The notes: generated from the letters alone by a model not told the origin. DNA of 64,000 bases from Datisca glomerata (GCA_003255025.1 QANY01008651.1:1267801-1331800); one strand, 5' to 3'; numbered from the stretch's first letter, positions 1 to 12,529 are shown. A program made the numbers and translations.

Positions 1-3000
1 ACTTGAACCCTTCAAGTACTCAGTTTGATTCCTGCAGTCAATTTCAAATAGTTTTTTCCCTCTCGAAATCTATTGTCCAGTAATCTCATCATCACTTGAA
101 GGGTTCAAGTAGTTATGCCGACGATGCAGCTTTAGAATTTCTAGAACAAATGGATTATGACACATGCAGGTCAACTTCCGCAGGGCATAACTATTGACTC
201 GGGTGGAACCACGTGGCCCGTAAGATATCAAATTGAACATCATTCAGATATCTACATGTGCAATGAGATTTCTTTATCGCAACCTAGTTTTAGGTCCAAA
301 AAACACTATTTTAAGTACGTCTGGTGGCTCAGAAGTTATTTTAGTTGTAATTCTGGGCTTTTTCGTAGGATTTAACAGATTTTGGACGATGAATGCTGAA
401 TATCATGCGTGATTCAATAGCTTTTGATATTGTTAGATTTTTGTTGAGACTTCCGCTACATTAAGTAGTAATTTTATACTACTTGAACCCTTCAAGTAGT
501 TTTTTTCTCCTGAAGTTTATTGTCCAGTAAACTCATCACTACTTGAAGGGTTCAAGTATAAGTTTTCACTACTTGAACCCTTTAAGTAGTGTTTGCTTAC
601 TGGACAAAGAGACTTCAAGAGAAAAAAAATCACTTGAATGTTTCAAGTAGTATAAAATTACTACTTGAACCCTTCAAGTACTGAGTGACGAGCTTATTAG
701 ACAACAAATTGCAAGAGAAAAAATTACTTAAGAGGTTCAAATAGTAAAAACTTAATACTTGAGCCCTCAAGTAGTGATGTTCTTACTGGACAATAAACTT
801 CAAGAGAAAAAAATTACTTGAAGGGTTCAAGTAGTCACCGAGTGTATGGGTAATTGAATGACAAAAAAAATTACTACCAGAACTCTTCAAGTAGTTATTT
901 TGATTTTGGAAGTAAAAAAAAATTACTTAAAGGGTTCAAGTAGTTATTTCTGACTACTTGAACCCTTCAAATAGTGAGTTTGATTCTGAAAGTAAAAAAA
1001 ATGGTTCAAGTAGTGAGTTTGATTCTGAAAGTAAAAAAAATATTACTTGAAGGGTTCAAATAGTTGTATCTGACTACTTAAACCCTTCAAGTAGTGATTT
1101 TGATTCTAGAAGTAAACAAAATATTACTTAAAGGGTTCAACTAGTTGTATCTGACTACTTGAACCCTTCAAGTAGTGAGTTTGATTCTGAAAGTAAAAAA
1201 ATATTACTTGAAGGGTTCAAGTAGTCAGATTCAACTACTTGAACCCTTCAAGTACTCAGTTTGATTCCTGCAGTCAATTTCAGTGAGCATGTGACTACTT
1301 GAACCTTTTCAAATAGTTTTTTCCCTCTCGAAATCTGTTGTTCAGTAATCTCATCATTACTTGAAGGGTTCAAGTAGTCATGCCGACGATGCAGCTTTAG
1401 AATTTCTAGAACAAATGGATTATGACACATGCAGGTCAACTTCCGCAGGGCATAACTATTGACTCGGGTGGAACCACGTGGCCCGTAAGATATCAAATTG
1501 AACCTCATTTAGATATCTACATGTGCAATGAGATTTCTTTATCGCAACCTAGTTTTGGGTCCAAAAAACACTGTTTTAAGTACTTTTGGAGGCTCATAAG
1601 TTATTTTAGTTATAATTCTGGGCTTTTACGTAGGATTTAACAGATTTTGGAAGATGAATGCTGAATATCAGGCGTGATTCAACAGCTTTTGGTATTGTTA
1701 GAGTTTTGTTGAGACTTCCGCTACATTAAGTAGTAATTTTATACTACTTGAACCCTTCAAGTAATTTTTTTCTCCTGAAGTTTATTGTCCAGTAAACTCA
1801 TCACTACTTGAAGGGTTCAAGTAGAAATTTTTACTACTTAACCCTTTAAGTAATTTTTACTTACTGGACAAGAGACTTCAAGAGAAAAAAAATCACTTGA
1901 ATGTTTCAAGTAGTATAAAATTACTACTTGAACCCTTCAAGTACTGAGTGACGAGCTTATTAGACAACAAATTGCAAGAGAAAAAATTACTTAAGAGGTT
2001 CAAATAGTAAAAAATTAATACTTGAGCCCTCAAGTAGTGATATTCTTACTGGACAATAAACTTCAAGAGAAAAAAATTACTTGAAGGGTTCAAGTAGTCA
2101 CCGAGTGTATGGGTAATTGAATGACAAAAAAAATTACTACCAGAACTCTTCAAGTAGTGATTTTGATTCTGGAAGTAAAAAAAAATTACTTAAAGGGTTC
2201 AAGTAGTTGTTTCTGACTACTTGAACCCTTCAAATAGTGAGTTTGATTGTGAAAGTAAAAAAATGGTTCAAGTAGTGAGTTTGATTCTGAAAGTAAAAAA
2301 AATATTACTTGAAGGGTTCAAATAGTTGTATCTGACTACTTAAACCCTTCAAGTAGTGATTTTGATTCTAGAAGTAAACAAAATATTAGTTAAAGGGTTC
2401 AACTAATTGTATCTGACTACTTGAACCCTTCAAGTAGTGAGTTTGATTCTGAAAGTAAAAAAATATTACTTGAAGGGTTCAAGTAGTCAGATTCAACTAC
2501 TTGAACCCTTCAAGTACTCAGTTTGATTCCTGCAGTCAATTTCAGTGAGCATGTGACTACTTGAACCTTTCAAATAGTTTTTTCCCTCTCGAAATCTGTT
2601 GTCCAGTAATCTCATCATTACTTGAAGGGTTCAAGTAGTCATGCCGACGATGCAACTTTAGAATTTCTAGAACAAATGGATTATGACACATGCAGGTCAA
2701 CTTCCGCAGGGCATAACTATTGACTCGGGTGGAACCACGTGGCCCGTAAGATATCAAATTGAACCTCATTTAGATATCTACATGTGCAATGAGATTTCTT
2801 TATTGCAACCTAGTTTCGGGTCCAAAAAACACTATTTTAAGTACGTTTGGTGGCTCAAAAGTTATTTTAGTTGTAATTCTGGACTTTTTCGTAGGATTTA
2901 ACAGATTTTGGAAGATGAATGCTGAATATCATGCGTGATTCAACAGCTTTTGGTATTGTTAGATTTTTGTTGAGACTTCCGCTACATTAAGTAGTAATTT

Positions 3001-5245
3001 TATACTACTCGAACCCTTCAAGTAGTTTTTTTCTCCTGAAGTTTATTGTCTAGTAAACTCATCACTACTTGAAGGGTTCAAGTATAAGTTTTCACTACTT
3101 GAACTCTTTAAGTAATTTTTACTTACTGGACAATAGACTTCAAGAGAAAAAAAAATCACTTGAATGTTTCAAGTAGTATAAAATTACTACTTGAACCCTT
3201 CAAGTACTGAGTGACGAGCTTATTAGACAACAAATTGCAAGAGAAAAAATTACTTAAGAGGTTCAAATAGTAAAAACTTAATACTTGAGCCCTCAAGTAG
3301 TGATGTTCTTACTGGACAATAAACTTTAAGAGAAAAAAATTACTTGAAGGGTTCAAGTAGTCACCGAGTGTATGGGTAATTGAATGACAAAAAAAATTAC
3401 TACCAGAACTCTTCAAGTAGTGATTTTGATTCTGGAAGTAAAAAAAATTACTTAAAGGGTTCAAGTAGTTGTTTCTGACTACTTGAACCCTTCAAATAGT
3501 GAGTTTGATTGTGAAAGTAAAAAAAATGGTTCAAGTAGTGAGTTTGATTCTGAAAGTAAAAAAAATATTACTTGAAGGGTTCAAATAGTTGTATCTGACT
3601 ACTTAAACCCTTCAAGTAGTGATTTTGATTCTAGAAGTAAACAAAATATTACTTAAAGGGTTGAACTAGTTGTATCTGATTACTTGAACCCTTCAAGTAG
3701 TGAGTTTGATTCTGAAAATAAAAAAATATTACTTGAAGGGTTCAAGTAGTCAGATTCAACTACTTGAACCCTTCAAGTACTCAGTTTGATTCCTGCAGTC
3801 AATTTCAGTGAGCATGTGACTACTTGAACCTTTCAAATAGTTTTTTCCCTCTCGAAATCTGTTGTCCAGTAATCTCATCATTACTTGAAGGGTTCAAGTA
3901 GTCATGCCGACGATGCAGCTTTAGAATTTCTAGAACAAATGGATTATGTCACATGCAGGTCAACTTCCGCAGGGCATAACTATTGACTCGGGTGGAACCA
4001 CGTGGCCCGTAAGATATCAAATTGAACCTCATTCATATATCTACATGTGCAATGAGATTTCTTTATCGCAACCCAGTTTCGGGTCCAAAAAACACTATTT
4101 TAAGTACGTTTGGTGGCTTAGAAGTTATTTTAGTTGTAATTCTGGGCTTTTTCGTAGGATTTAACAGATTTTGGAAGATGAATGCTGAATATCATGCGTG
4201 ATTCAACAGCTTTTGGTATTGTTATAGTTTTGTTGAGACTTTCGCTACATTAAGTAGTAATTTTATACTACTTGAACCCTTCAAGTAGTTTTTTTCTCCT
4301 AAAGTTTATTGTCCAGTAAACTCATCACTACTTGAAGGGTTCAAGTAGAAGTTTTTACTACTTGAACCGTTTAAGTAATTTTTACTTACTGGACAATAGA
4401 CTTTAAGAGAAAAAAAACCACTTGAACCCTTCAAATAGAAAGTGACGAGCTTATTAGACAACAAATGTCAAGAGAAAATAAATTACTTAAGAGGTTCAAA
4501 TAGTAAAAACTTAATACTCGACGCTCAAGTAGTGTTTTTCTTACTGGATAATAAACTTCAAGAAAAAAAACTACTTGAAGGGTTCAAGTAGGCACCGAGT
4601 GTATAGATAATTGACTGATAAAAAAATAACTACTAGAATTCTTCAAGTAGTGATTTTGATTCTGAAAGTAAAAAAATATTACTTAAATGGTTCAAGTAGG
4701 TATATCTGACTACTTGAACCCTTCAAGTAGTGAGTTTGATTCTGGAAGTAAAAAAAATATTACTTGAAGGGTTCAAGTAGTGAGTTTGATTCTGAAAGTA
4801 AAAATAATATTACTTGAAGGGTTCAAGTAGTTGTATCTGACTACTTGAACCCTTCAAGTAGTGATTTTGATTCTGGAAATAAAAAAATATTACTTGAAGG
4901 GTTCAAGTAGTTGTATCTGACTACTTGAACTCTTTAAGTAGTGATTTTGATTCTGAAAGTAAAAAAAATATTACTTAAAGGGTTCAAGTAGTGAGTTTGA
5001 TTCTGATAGTAAAAAAATATTACTTGAAGGGTTCAAGCAGTCATATTCAACTATTTGAACCCTTCAAATAGTCAGTTTGATTCATGCAGTCATAAACAAC
5101 TACTTAAAGTGTTCAAATAGTCATAAACAACTACTTGAATGGTTCAGATAGTCATAAATAACTACTTGAACCCTTCAAGTAGTCACCTGGTGTATGAGTG
5201 TTGATTGACAACAACAAAATTACTTGAACCCTTCAAGCAGAAATG
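1..5245. repeat. Tandem array of ~1.26 kb units packed with 23-bp near-palindromes
   Basis: The landmark ATGACACATGCAGGTCAAC-type stretch recurs at 156, 1421, 2682 and 3945 (ATGTCACATGC in the last copy), giving periods of 1265, 1261 and 1263 bp. Each unit has a core of ~350 bp (for example 112-470) with no palindromes. The remaining ~900 bp holds about 15-18 copies of a 23-bp near-palindrome with arms ACTACTTGAA and TTCAAGTAGT around CCC or GGG. Perfect examples lie at 1154-1176 and 4840-4862. The array starts before the window and degenerates after about 4,420, where the fourth unit diverges and ends near 5,245. No terminal inverted repeats, LTRs or known transposase are visible. It could be a local satellite, or an amplified subterminal part of an unknown transposon. 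Confidence 0.93.
112..470. repeat. Palindrome-poor core of array unit 1
   Basis: This core is repeated at about 1377-1735, 2638-2995 and 3901-4255. It holds a 72-codon plus-strand frame open in all four copies (157-375, 1422-1640, 2683-2901, 3946-4164), and an overlapping minus-strand frame of 70-86 codons in copies 2 and 3 only. The predicted peptide starts M(T/S)HAGQLPQGITIDSG and matches no family I recognise. Copies differ by many amino-acid changes, so the open frame may reflect recent duplication rather than selection. Confidence 0.6.
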
Positions 5246-5352
5246 GTTGTTGCTATCTGTTACAATAACGAATCATTCTATCATAGCTTTCTTCCACTGA
5301 GGATGCCATAGCAAGAGAGATAGCGTTGGCTTCCGGCTTAGTGAGCTCATAA
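5246..5352 (-). pseudogene. Possible RNase H-like fragment (weak)
   Basis: The minus strand reads VYELTKPEANAISLAMASS followed by VEESYDRMIRYCNR and a stop. The Glu-x-x-Ala-Ile spacing is loosely like the RNase H-type domain (RVT_3) found in plant LINE relics, where an acidic residue follows within ~25 residues. It is only ~33 codons and abuts the end of the palindromic array. It may be chance. Confidence 0.2.
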
Positions 5353-6152
5353 ACTCAAGAAAAAGTTTGGTTGTAAAATTAAGAAGTAGAAGAAGAATAA
5401 AATATTATTAAATTAATTTGACGTGTGCATTGAGAAAGAAAAAGAAATGATGAGAGAAGAGATAGATTGTAAGTAGTGATGTGTAATTAGTGGGTCAGCA
5501 GTATAAAATTCCTTATTTTTAAAAAGGGGTATAAAATTCTTAAGGAAAATGAAAAATGTATATTTATCATAAAAACCCTAATATGTATTAACATTTATTT
5601 AGGATTATATATAATGTTGTATTAACATTTATTTAAGATGATATTAATATTTTATTCAAGATATGATATAAATGCTAACAAGTACATTAACAATCAAATA
5701 ATATGATATTAACAATTTTTTAGAATGATTTATTATTGAATGAATATAATATTAACATCAGGTTACATTGTGTTGACGTTTGTTTAATATCATAATCACT
5801 TATAATATTATATTAACATTTATTTAATATAATTGTGAACGGTAAAATTTGATGGAAGGAAGACGAAACATGAGTGTGGGGGAAAACATGAACGGTAAAA
5901 TTTGAAATTAAACTAAAAAATAAAATTATACGTAACTTTTATAACTACTCCTACAAATATGAGATAATTGATGTCATTACTATTTAATTTATTAATTAAA
6001 TAATACAAAATCTGAAGATAAATTATAAATAAGAGTATTTTAGACAACCCACAAACTATTTAAATTACACTAGTTAAAAATGACTATTTATCTACTACAT
6101 ATTTTTTTAAGCCAATTAATAACTTACCTCTTAGAAAGTGATCAATCTATTA
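5353..6152. other. AT-rich intergenic sequence
   Basis: No gene is visible. The 15-mer ATTAACATTTATTTA occurs at 5588, 5621 and 5812 within a degenerate TA-rich stretch (about 5,577-5,830), suggesting old short repeats. Confidence 0.6.
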
Positions 6153-6395
6153 AGATTTCTGATATTTTTTTGACTTCAAGTCTTTGGGCTTTAAACAAAA
6201 CTAACAACATTTTATTATATTAATAAATTACACTAGGATTTCTGATATTGTTTAGGCTTCAAGTCATTGGGCTTTAAATAAGACTAACAACATTTTATTA
6301 TATCAATAAATTACACTAGGATTTCTGATATTGTTTAGACTTCAGGTCTTTGAGCTTTAAACAAGACTAACAATATTTTATTATATTAATATAAA
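6153..6395. repeat. Three tandem copies of an ~82-bp unit
   Basis: Units start at 6153, 6235 and 6318. Each carries a GATTTCTGATATT motif, then a GGGCTTTAAA-type stretch, then AACATTTTATTATAT. Copies differ by several substitutions. No coding content. Confidence 0.85.
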
Positions 6396-8493
6396 AATAA
6401 ACAAGTAGTTTCACAATAATTAAAACAGAAATTACAAAAATTAGTAATTTTTACATCTCCAATTAATTTTTTGTCAAGTTTTCTAACTATTTAGATTTTT
6501 GTCACTTTTAACTTTTTTTATTTTAAATATTTTTTCATTAGACTTATTTACCCTTAGTTTGAAATTGACAACATGATTTATAATTATTTTATGACATTAA
6601 ACATTAATCCATTAAATTCTAATAATTTAGTGTCATAAAAAACAACTATAACCATCGGGATTTTACAACCCCGTTTCCCAATTAAAAAAAACTATACTCT
6701 CTCTCTCCTATATAAAAACAACAACAATTAAAACTAAGCAAAACTGAAAAAATCACCAAAATCATCTCCTCTCTAGAAAACTTTGATACCCACAAATCTC
6801 CTATCCCTAACCTCTCATTCGTCATTATCAAACTTGAAATAACTCTTTTGATGATGGCAAATCTTTTTTGACAGCACAGAAGTTATCATGTGAGAGAAAT
6901 TGACACTGATTCATTTCTTATTTCACGACATCAAGACCTCTCATCGCCACAAATCAATATTTGATTTCATCAAGAGAAGAATCAATTCTGCCCACCTATT
7001 TTTTATAATGTGTGGATAAATATTTTAATAACAATTGATATAAATGCTTATTGATCGTTTTTTACACGCTCATCCCCCATTTTTTTATTGCGAATTATAA
7101 TAGAATTTTTATATATAAACTACATCAATGGATAACCATGGGGAAAGAGCTTCAGAAACAACATACAAACCAAATGAAGGACACTATCTATGAATTACTC
7201 AAGCAATGTTAATATGTATTAACAAGTGAATGACATGAATTGTAATTAAAATTGAATTGGTTTGAGTGTCAATGTCTATAAATATGTGTAGTATTAACAT
7301 GAATATAATACTTTGTTGAACGATGTATTAACATGAATATAATGTACTTTATCGATGTCAACGTGTATTTACATTGATTATAATACTTTATTGAATGATG
7401 TAAATTTTATCTCTTAGTGAATATCAATTAACATGAGCATGGTGTCATTATGTATTAACTAGACATATCCTCAGTATAGATTTCTATTAACACCCAAAAA
7501 TATGATGACATTTATTAAGAATAAATTCACGAAAAACATGTATGTAAGTTTTTCATTCCATAAATATAATAAAGAAAGTAAAAATTTCAAAAATAATTTA
7601 AAAAAATCAAAATCTCTTAAATGGAAGAAAAATTAAACGTTGAAAAAAAAGAAAAATTAAAACCATAAATACAATTGAAAACTTACCTTAAAAAACAAAT
7701 TGCTATCCCAAATAAAGGAATATGAAAACTACCTAAAATAATTGAAAAAAGAGAAATAAATTGACAATAAATAGGGATAGGAATTTGGAAGTTACCTTAA
7801 CTATATTGATTATTGATATGAAAAACTAGTTGAAAAAAAAAACTGGAAAAAAAATATCACCACTAAAACTTAAACCACAGTTTCCTAAACCGAAGGACAT
7901 TTTCCTATTAAATATTTATTTACTGAGATTTTTCCTAAAATCGTATTTAATGTGATTTTGGTCATATCTTTAACAATTTATATTTAGGAGAGAGAATTTT
8001 TGGTCTGATTTGAGAGAGACTATTTTGGGAAGTGTAAATCTATTTTAGGGGTTCTATTTTAAATAATTTTGTTGATTTCGGAGAGAAAAATATTTTTTCA
8101 AATTTATATTTAATAGGATGTAAATTCTTTTTTGATTGTATTCGGTTATAAATGATTTTGATACTTATAACAAAGGGCATTTACGGTATATACAATTAGT
8201 AAAATCTTGATAATCAACAAAATCAATAAAAAAGTTTAACGTTTTAAAAATCTTAATAGAAATTTAATTAGGTACTACAATATGCCTAGTTACCTCAAAA
8301 CCCTAATAAAAAATAGTTAGTGTCAATGGACCCATAAAAAAATAAGAGACTAAATATTCTACCCTTAATTAACATATAAGACAACGTTTTAATAAGGCAA
8401 CGTTTTATTAGACAACATTTTAATCTCTCTCTCATTTGCTAGCAATTAAATCCAGATTTTTAGATTTTTCCCATCTCTCTCTATATATATATA
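6396..8493. other. AT-rich intergenic sequence with a degenerate ~36-bp repeat
   Basis: No gene is supported. Between about 7,289 and 7,410 a unit of the type TATTAACATGAATATAATAC recurs at 7291, 7326 and 7367 with divergence. The rest is A+T-rich, with runs of A and many stops in every frame. Confidence 0.6.
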
Positions 8494-9480
8494 ATGTAGC
8501 ATGCAATAACTATTTATTTGTACTTGTTATTTCTCAGACATTAGTATTATTGAATTCTTGTGAATAAATTGAAAGTTTTATTTTAGATTAAAGTGTGTTT
8601 ATAAATTACTCAAGTCCTGAAACTTTCATCAACGAACAGAAGAGTGAAGACAGATGCGTCTACAGACGAACTCTTCTGAGAAAGTTCAGAATGATATTCG
8701 CAGTCTTAGGATTGACTGGGCAATCGAATCTGATTACAATTGTTATGTTAAACCAATGGATGCCAGTCTTAAGGTATGAGAGTGGAGACTCAAACGGTTA
8801 ACCTAGACACGGTATGAACATGTTAAATAGACTGCTAACAAATTAGTTTAGAGCCTAAAACCGTTTACCAAGCTCTAAATCTAATTGTTACACCTTCAGA
8901 GTATTTTTGTAATTACCTTAATCCTTAGGTGAATATGTAGCTTGACTTAGTTAGTTGCAATCTTTGACATGTCAAATGAGTGAGTTCGAATTGGTGGGCA
9001 ATACCTCGACTGCTGGGATTGTAATTAAATTAAGTTGGAGTTACGTGATTCATAGATATGAAAATTCATGGTTCGATTGCGAAAGCAACAATATCACATC
9101 ATGCTTTATTGAAGGGTGTGTGATTAAATTAACCTGGCCAGATATTCAATAAATTAAGTCGTTGATTAAGACTTGTGTTGTATGAGACAATTCACTATTA
9201 TATCTTTCTTATTCACAGTCAATAAAAGAGTTAACCAAATAATAACAAGAGGAGTAAATGATAATTTTATATCCCCGCTCTTGTTACTGATATTCACGAT
9301 GGGTATTATGTTAAAATATTCTATGGACCGTAAAAATACAAGGGTTTATTTACACCACCTGAAAACGTTGCACGTGTGAATCGAGAGTTGATAAGACATC
9401 GAACTTATAGTGAAGTCGTACGATGTCAGGATTAAATAGGTTGAAAATTTTTGGAGATAAATTCACCGGGTATTTGAATC
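8494..9480 (+). repeat. 5' LTR of the copia element (truncated)
   Basis: It aligns over most of its length with 19,085 to ~20,085: both contain GTAGCATG, TTTCTCAGACATTAGTATTA and GTGTTTATAAATTACTCAA. The TGTTGGAATATTTAG start seen in the 3' copy is absent here; homology begins at about 8,494 after a TATATATA run. The many differences between the two LTRs indicate an old insertion. Right after it comes the end of gag, so the PBS and the gag N-terminal part have been lost. Confidence 0.88.
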
Positions 9481-10810
9481 TTTAGCTTTGTTCATGTGGG
9501 ATTATTCGGTCTCAAAAATAGCTTATGAGAATAGGAATAGAGAAACGAAAGATAAGTGTCATCACTGCGGAGCTACAGGTCATTGGAAACGCAACTGCCC
9601 AGAGTATCTCGAAGGGTTGGGATCTAAAGGGGTTCAGGGGAGTCAGAAGGCTTGACGAGGGTGAGTACAACTTCCTCTAGGGTAATGGAGCACTAGTATC
9701 TGTCGTATCTGTTGAAACTTTTAAATTATGTTTGAGAAACATTTTATTATTTTACGTATGCTCATTATATCCTAGTTTGTTGGAAGACTCTTATTTTTAT
9801 TAGTGCATTAATTGAGCAAGGATTTGATCTTGAATTCATTGATGAAGATATTGGTATTTTTAGAAATTAATGCTTAATTACTGTTGCATGCATGTTTAAT
9901 AAACTATTTTACATAAAACCGATAGTTCCAATAATATGTGACACTGAAGTGAATAAGGATTCACAAAGGGATAGTAAAAGGTTGAAGTATGACTCAACCG
10001 ATCTAACCTATTTGTGGCACTTACGCCTTGGACATATTAGCCTGGACAGGATTAAAAGACTTGTGAATGAATGTCCTTTGCAAACTTGAAGTGTGGGATC
10101 ACTATCCACATGCGAATCATGTATTGAAGGCAAAATGACCAAGAGATATTTTTCAGCAAAAAATGAGAGTCACTCAATGCCTTAAACTCATTGATTATAA
10201 CTTATGTGGGCCATTGAATATGCAATAGTAGGTTACGAATACTTCATAACCTTCACTGATGACTACTCACGTTTTGGTCATGATTATCTAATGCGTTAAA
10301 AGTCTGAAACTTTCAAAAAGTTCAAAGACTATAAGGCCTTGGTTGAAAAGCAATTAGAAAAACAAATCAAATCACTACGATCTGATCGTGGTGGATATTA
10401 CTTGCTAAGAGAGTTCAAAGACTTTCTTAAGTAATGTATTCTTTCTCAGCTTACAGCACCTGGTACGCCACAACCAAATGGTGTGTCAGAGAGAAGAAAA
10501 CGAACTCTAATGGATATGGTTTGATCTATGATGAGTTACTCATCTCTCCAAGATTCCTTTTAGGGATATGCCTTAGAAATAACAACATATATACTGAACC
10601 AAGTTCCATCAAAGATGGTGTCCGGTACATCATATGAAAGACAGGCAGGTTGGCCAGTCGTTTAGAATTATGCATGTTCGTAGGATATCCTAAAAGAATG
10701 AATGGGTACATCTTCTACCATAAACTGACCAGAAAAGATTTGTTAGCACGAATGCTCATTTTTTTGAAGAAGATTATATTGAAAGTGTAAAGCCGAGAAG
10801 CACAGTTGTA

Positions 10811-10918
10811 CTAGAGGAATTTTTGAGTGGGAGGATACCAACTCCCCAATCAGAAATGGTTTTTGCTAGAGGAATTTTTGAGTGTAAGGATACTGACTCC
10901 CCAATCAAAAATGATTTC
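10811..10918 (+). repeat. 55-bp tandem duplication inside the copia linker
   Basis: CTAGAGGAATTTTTGAGTG occurs at 10,811 and again at 10,866, each followed by a stretch containing CTCCCCAATCA. The duplication lies between integrase and RT. Confidence 0.85.
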
Positions 10919-11239
10919 TGATTCAATAATGGAAGAACCACGACAGAAGCCAAAGCCTATGGAGCCTCGAAGTAGTGGGAGGGTTGTGAAACAACGTGAG
11001 ACGTATATGTCCTATGGAGAATCTTTGACAGTTGTCTCAGATAAGGACTTTGATGAACATGTCTCCTACTCAGAGGCCATGGCAGGTCCTAAAGTATACT
11101 TATAGCAAAAAGCCATAAACGCTGAGATACATTCGATGTACTCGAACAAAGTCTAGAAGCTTGTAGATCCTTCTAAATGGGTAAAACTCATAGGATGCAA
11201 ACAGATATATAAGAAGAAAATAGGTCCGGATGGAAATGT

Positions 11240-11244
11240 AGAGA
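11240..11244. repeat. Left target-site duplication AGAGA of the gypsy insertion
   Basis: AGAGA at 11,240-11,244 directly precedes TGTTAC, the first bases of the left LTR. The same five bases follow the right LTR at 17,663-17,667. Removing one copy plus the element restores the expected copia RT reading across the junction (GNVE followed by FKARLVAKGHTQ). Confidence 0.9.
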
Positions 11245-12529
11245 TGTTACGACTATTCTATAGTGCAAGTATAAACTATCATCGTCAAGTAATAAATTTC
11301 TATAAAAAAGAGTATCGTCCACAAGATTTATTGATATTAATAATTGAAATTAAGTAAACCTTAATTCTAATTGAGAATGATGAAAAGTCGGGATTTTTAA
11401 TTAAACTAAAACTCTTATTAAACTAAAACGATAAAGATTTGATAAAGATAAATAATTTAAAATTGAATAGATAAACTATCTAGGGATTCAGATTTCACCA
11501 ATCAAACATGCTCAACATTCTAAAATCTCAATCAATCAATATTTATCAAACTATTGACAGTGAATTTCTCTAAAGTAACTATAAATCTTTCTCAAGCATC
11601 GATAATAATGAATCAAAAATACTAATCCCACATGTTTGTTAAGATTAAATAAATTAAAACTCATTAAGCATAAGAAATTATAATTACTACACTAGATCCA
11701 TAATTATCTCTAACTTATGAAATTCTAATGGTGTTATAAACAAAGATCAAATTCAATCATCACTTCTCAGTCTCAGAATTAAATCCAAAATCATGCAATA
11801 GTTGGTCAGACGATCACAAGCATTTAAAACAAATTATAACGCTCAATAATACTGAATAAACATCGATTGAATTGAAAATCAGCGTTTATGAACAATCATG
11901 GTTTGGCTACGCCGTAACCCTAGATAAGAAATTAATAACATACTAGAATAGGAAAAAATCCTAATAATATTCATGAGCATAGAGGAAAGTAGAAGAAAAA
12001 ACTAAATTTGCGGATGAATTGAAGTTGAGATCAGTCTCCCGATTGGATCCGTCTTCGTTTCCTCTCCAAAAAGCTTTCTCTTTTCCTCTCTAAAAAGCTT
12101 TCTCCTCTCCCTCCCACATACCAAAAGTTCTCCAAGAATTCTAAGATGTTATATTTATACACTAGGGTTCGTCAAGGAATGGATTGGAGTGAAACAATTA
12201 CAAAAAAAAAAAAAAACTAAAATCGCACCACCGTCATGACGTTGGGAAGCCAGCGCCGTGGCACTGGCATACTGCTTCTCGTGGTTGCTGCCAGAGTCAC
12301 GACGGTGGAAGCCAGCTCCGCAACGCTGGCCATTCTGCCCAGATCCATCTTTTTCTCATTTTATCCATATTTTTTCCTTCCAAATCTTTCAAAATCAATC
12401 CAAATGCATTTGAATATTTAACCTATAAGATAAAAACGAAAACAAACATAAATCAAAAGATAAAACTCAAATAACAAATAAAATTAAAGTTAAGATTATC
12501 TAAAATATAAGTGTGAAACACGCTCATCA
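11245..12529 (-). repeat. Gypsy LTR, left copy (3' LTR of the element), 1285 bp
   Basis: It begins TGTTACGACTATTC and ends CGCTCATCA on the plus strand. It matches the right copy but is 284 bp longer. About 250 bp near its start (11,275-11,470) and part of a GC-richer stretch (12,230-12,335) are missing from, or shorter in, the other copy. Confidence 0.9.

Larger units (their letters stand above)
9480..11244 (+). pseudogene. Copia gag end, protease, integrase and start of RT (broken)
   Basis: Order of pieces. A CCHC zinc knuckle CHHCGATGHWKRNC lies at about 9,558-9,600. A protease-like stretch (GNGALVSVVSVETF) lies at about 9,680-9,725. A GAG-pre-integrase segment WHLRLGHISLDRIKRLV lies at 10,014-10,064. 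Integrase core pieces follow, with FTDDYSRF at about 10,250, SLRSDRGG at about 10,375 and PGTPQPNGVSERRKRT at about 10,460-10,510. Then come the typical basic linker SSGRVVKQRETYMSYGE and the RT entry IGCKQIYKKKIGPDGNVE, ending at 11,243. Several stops and frameshifts separate them. The RT resumes at 17,663 after the gypsy insertion. These are relics of polyprotein domains that would process, integrate and copy the element. Confidence 0.9.

Noticed and set aside
1248..2769. Minus-strand frames of 70-86 codons in the array core
   Set aside because: They overlap the plus-strand frame, appear in only two of the four units, and have no recognisable motif.
1..5245. CRISPR-like array of short palindromic repeats
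   Set aside because: The spacers are themselves repeated, the repeats flip strand, unit spacing is irregular, and the window is clearly plant nuclear DNA.
12236..12421. Short plus-strand open frame near the end of the gypsy LTR
   Set aside because: It lies wholly within the LTR and is not conserved in the other LTR copy.
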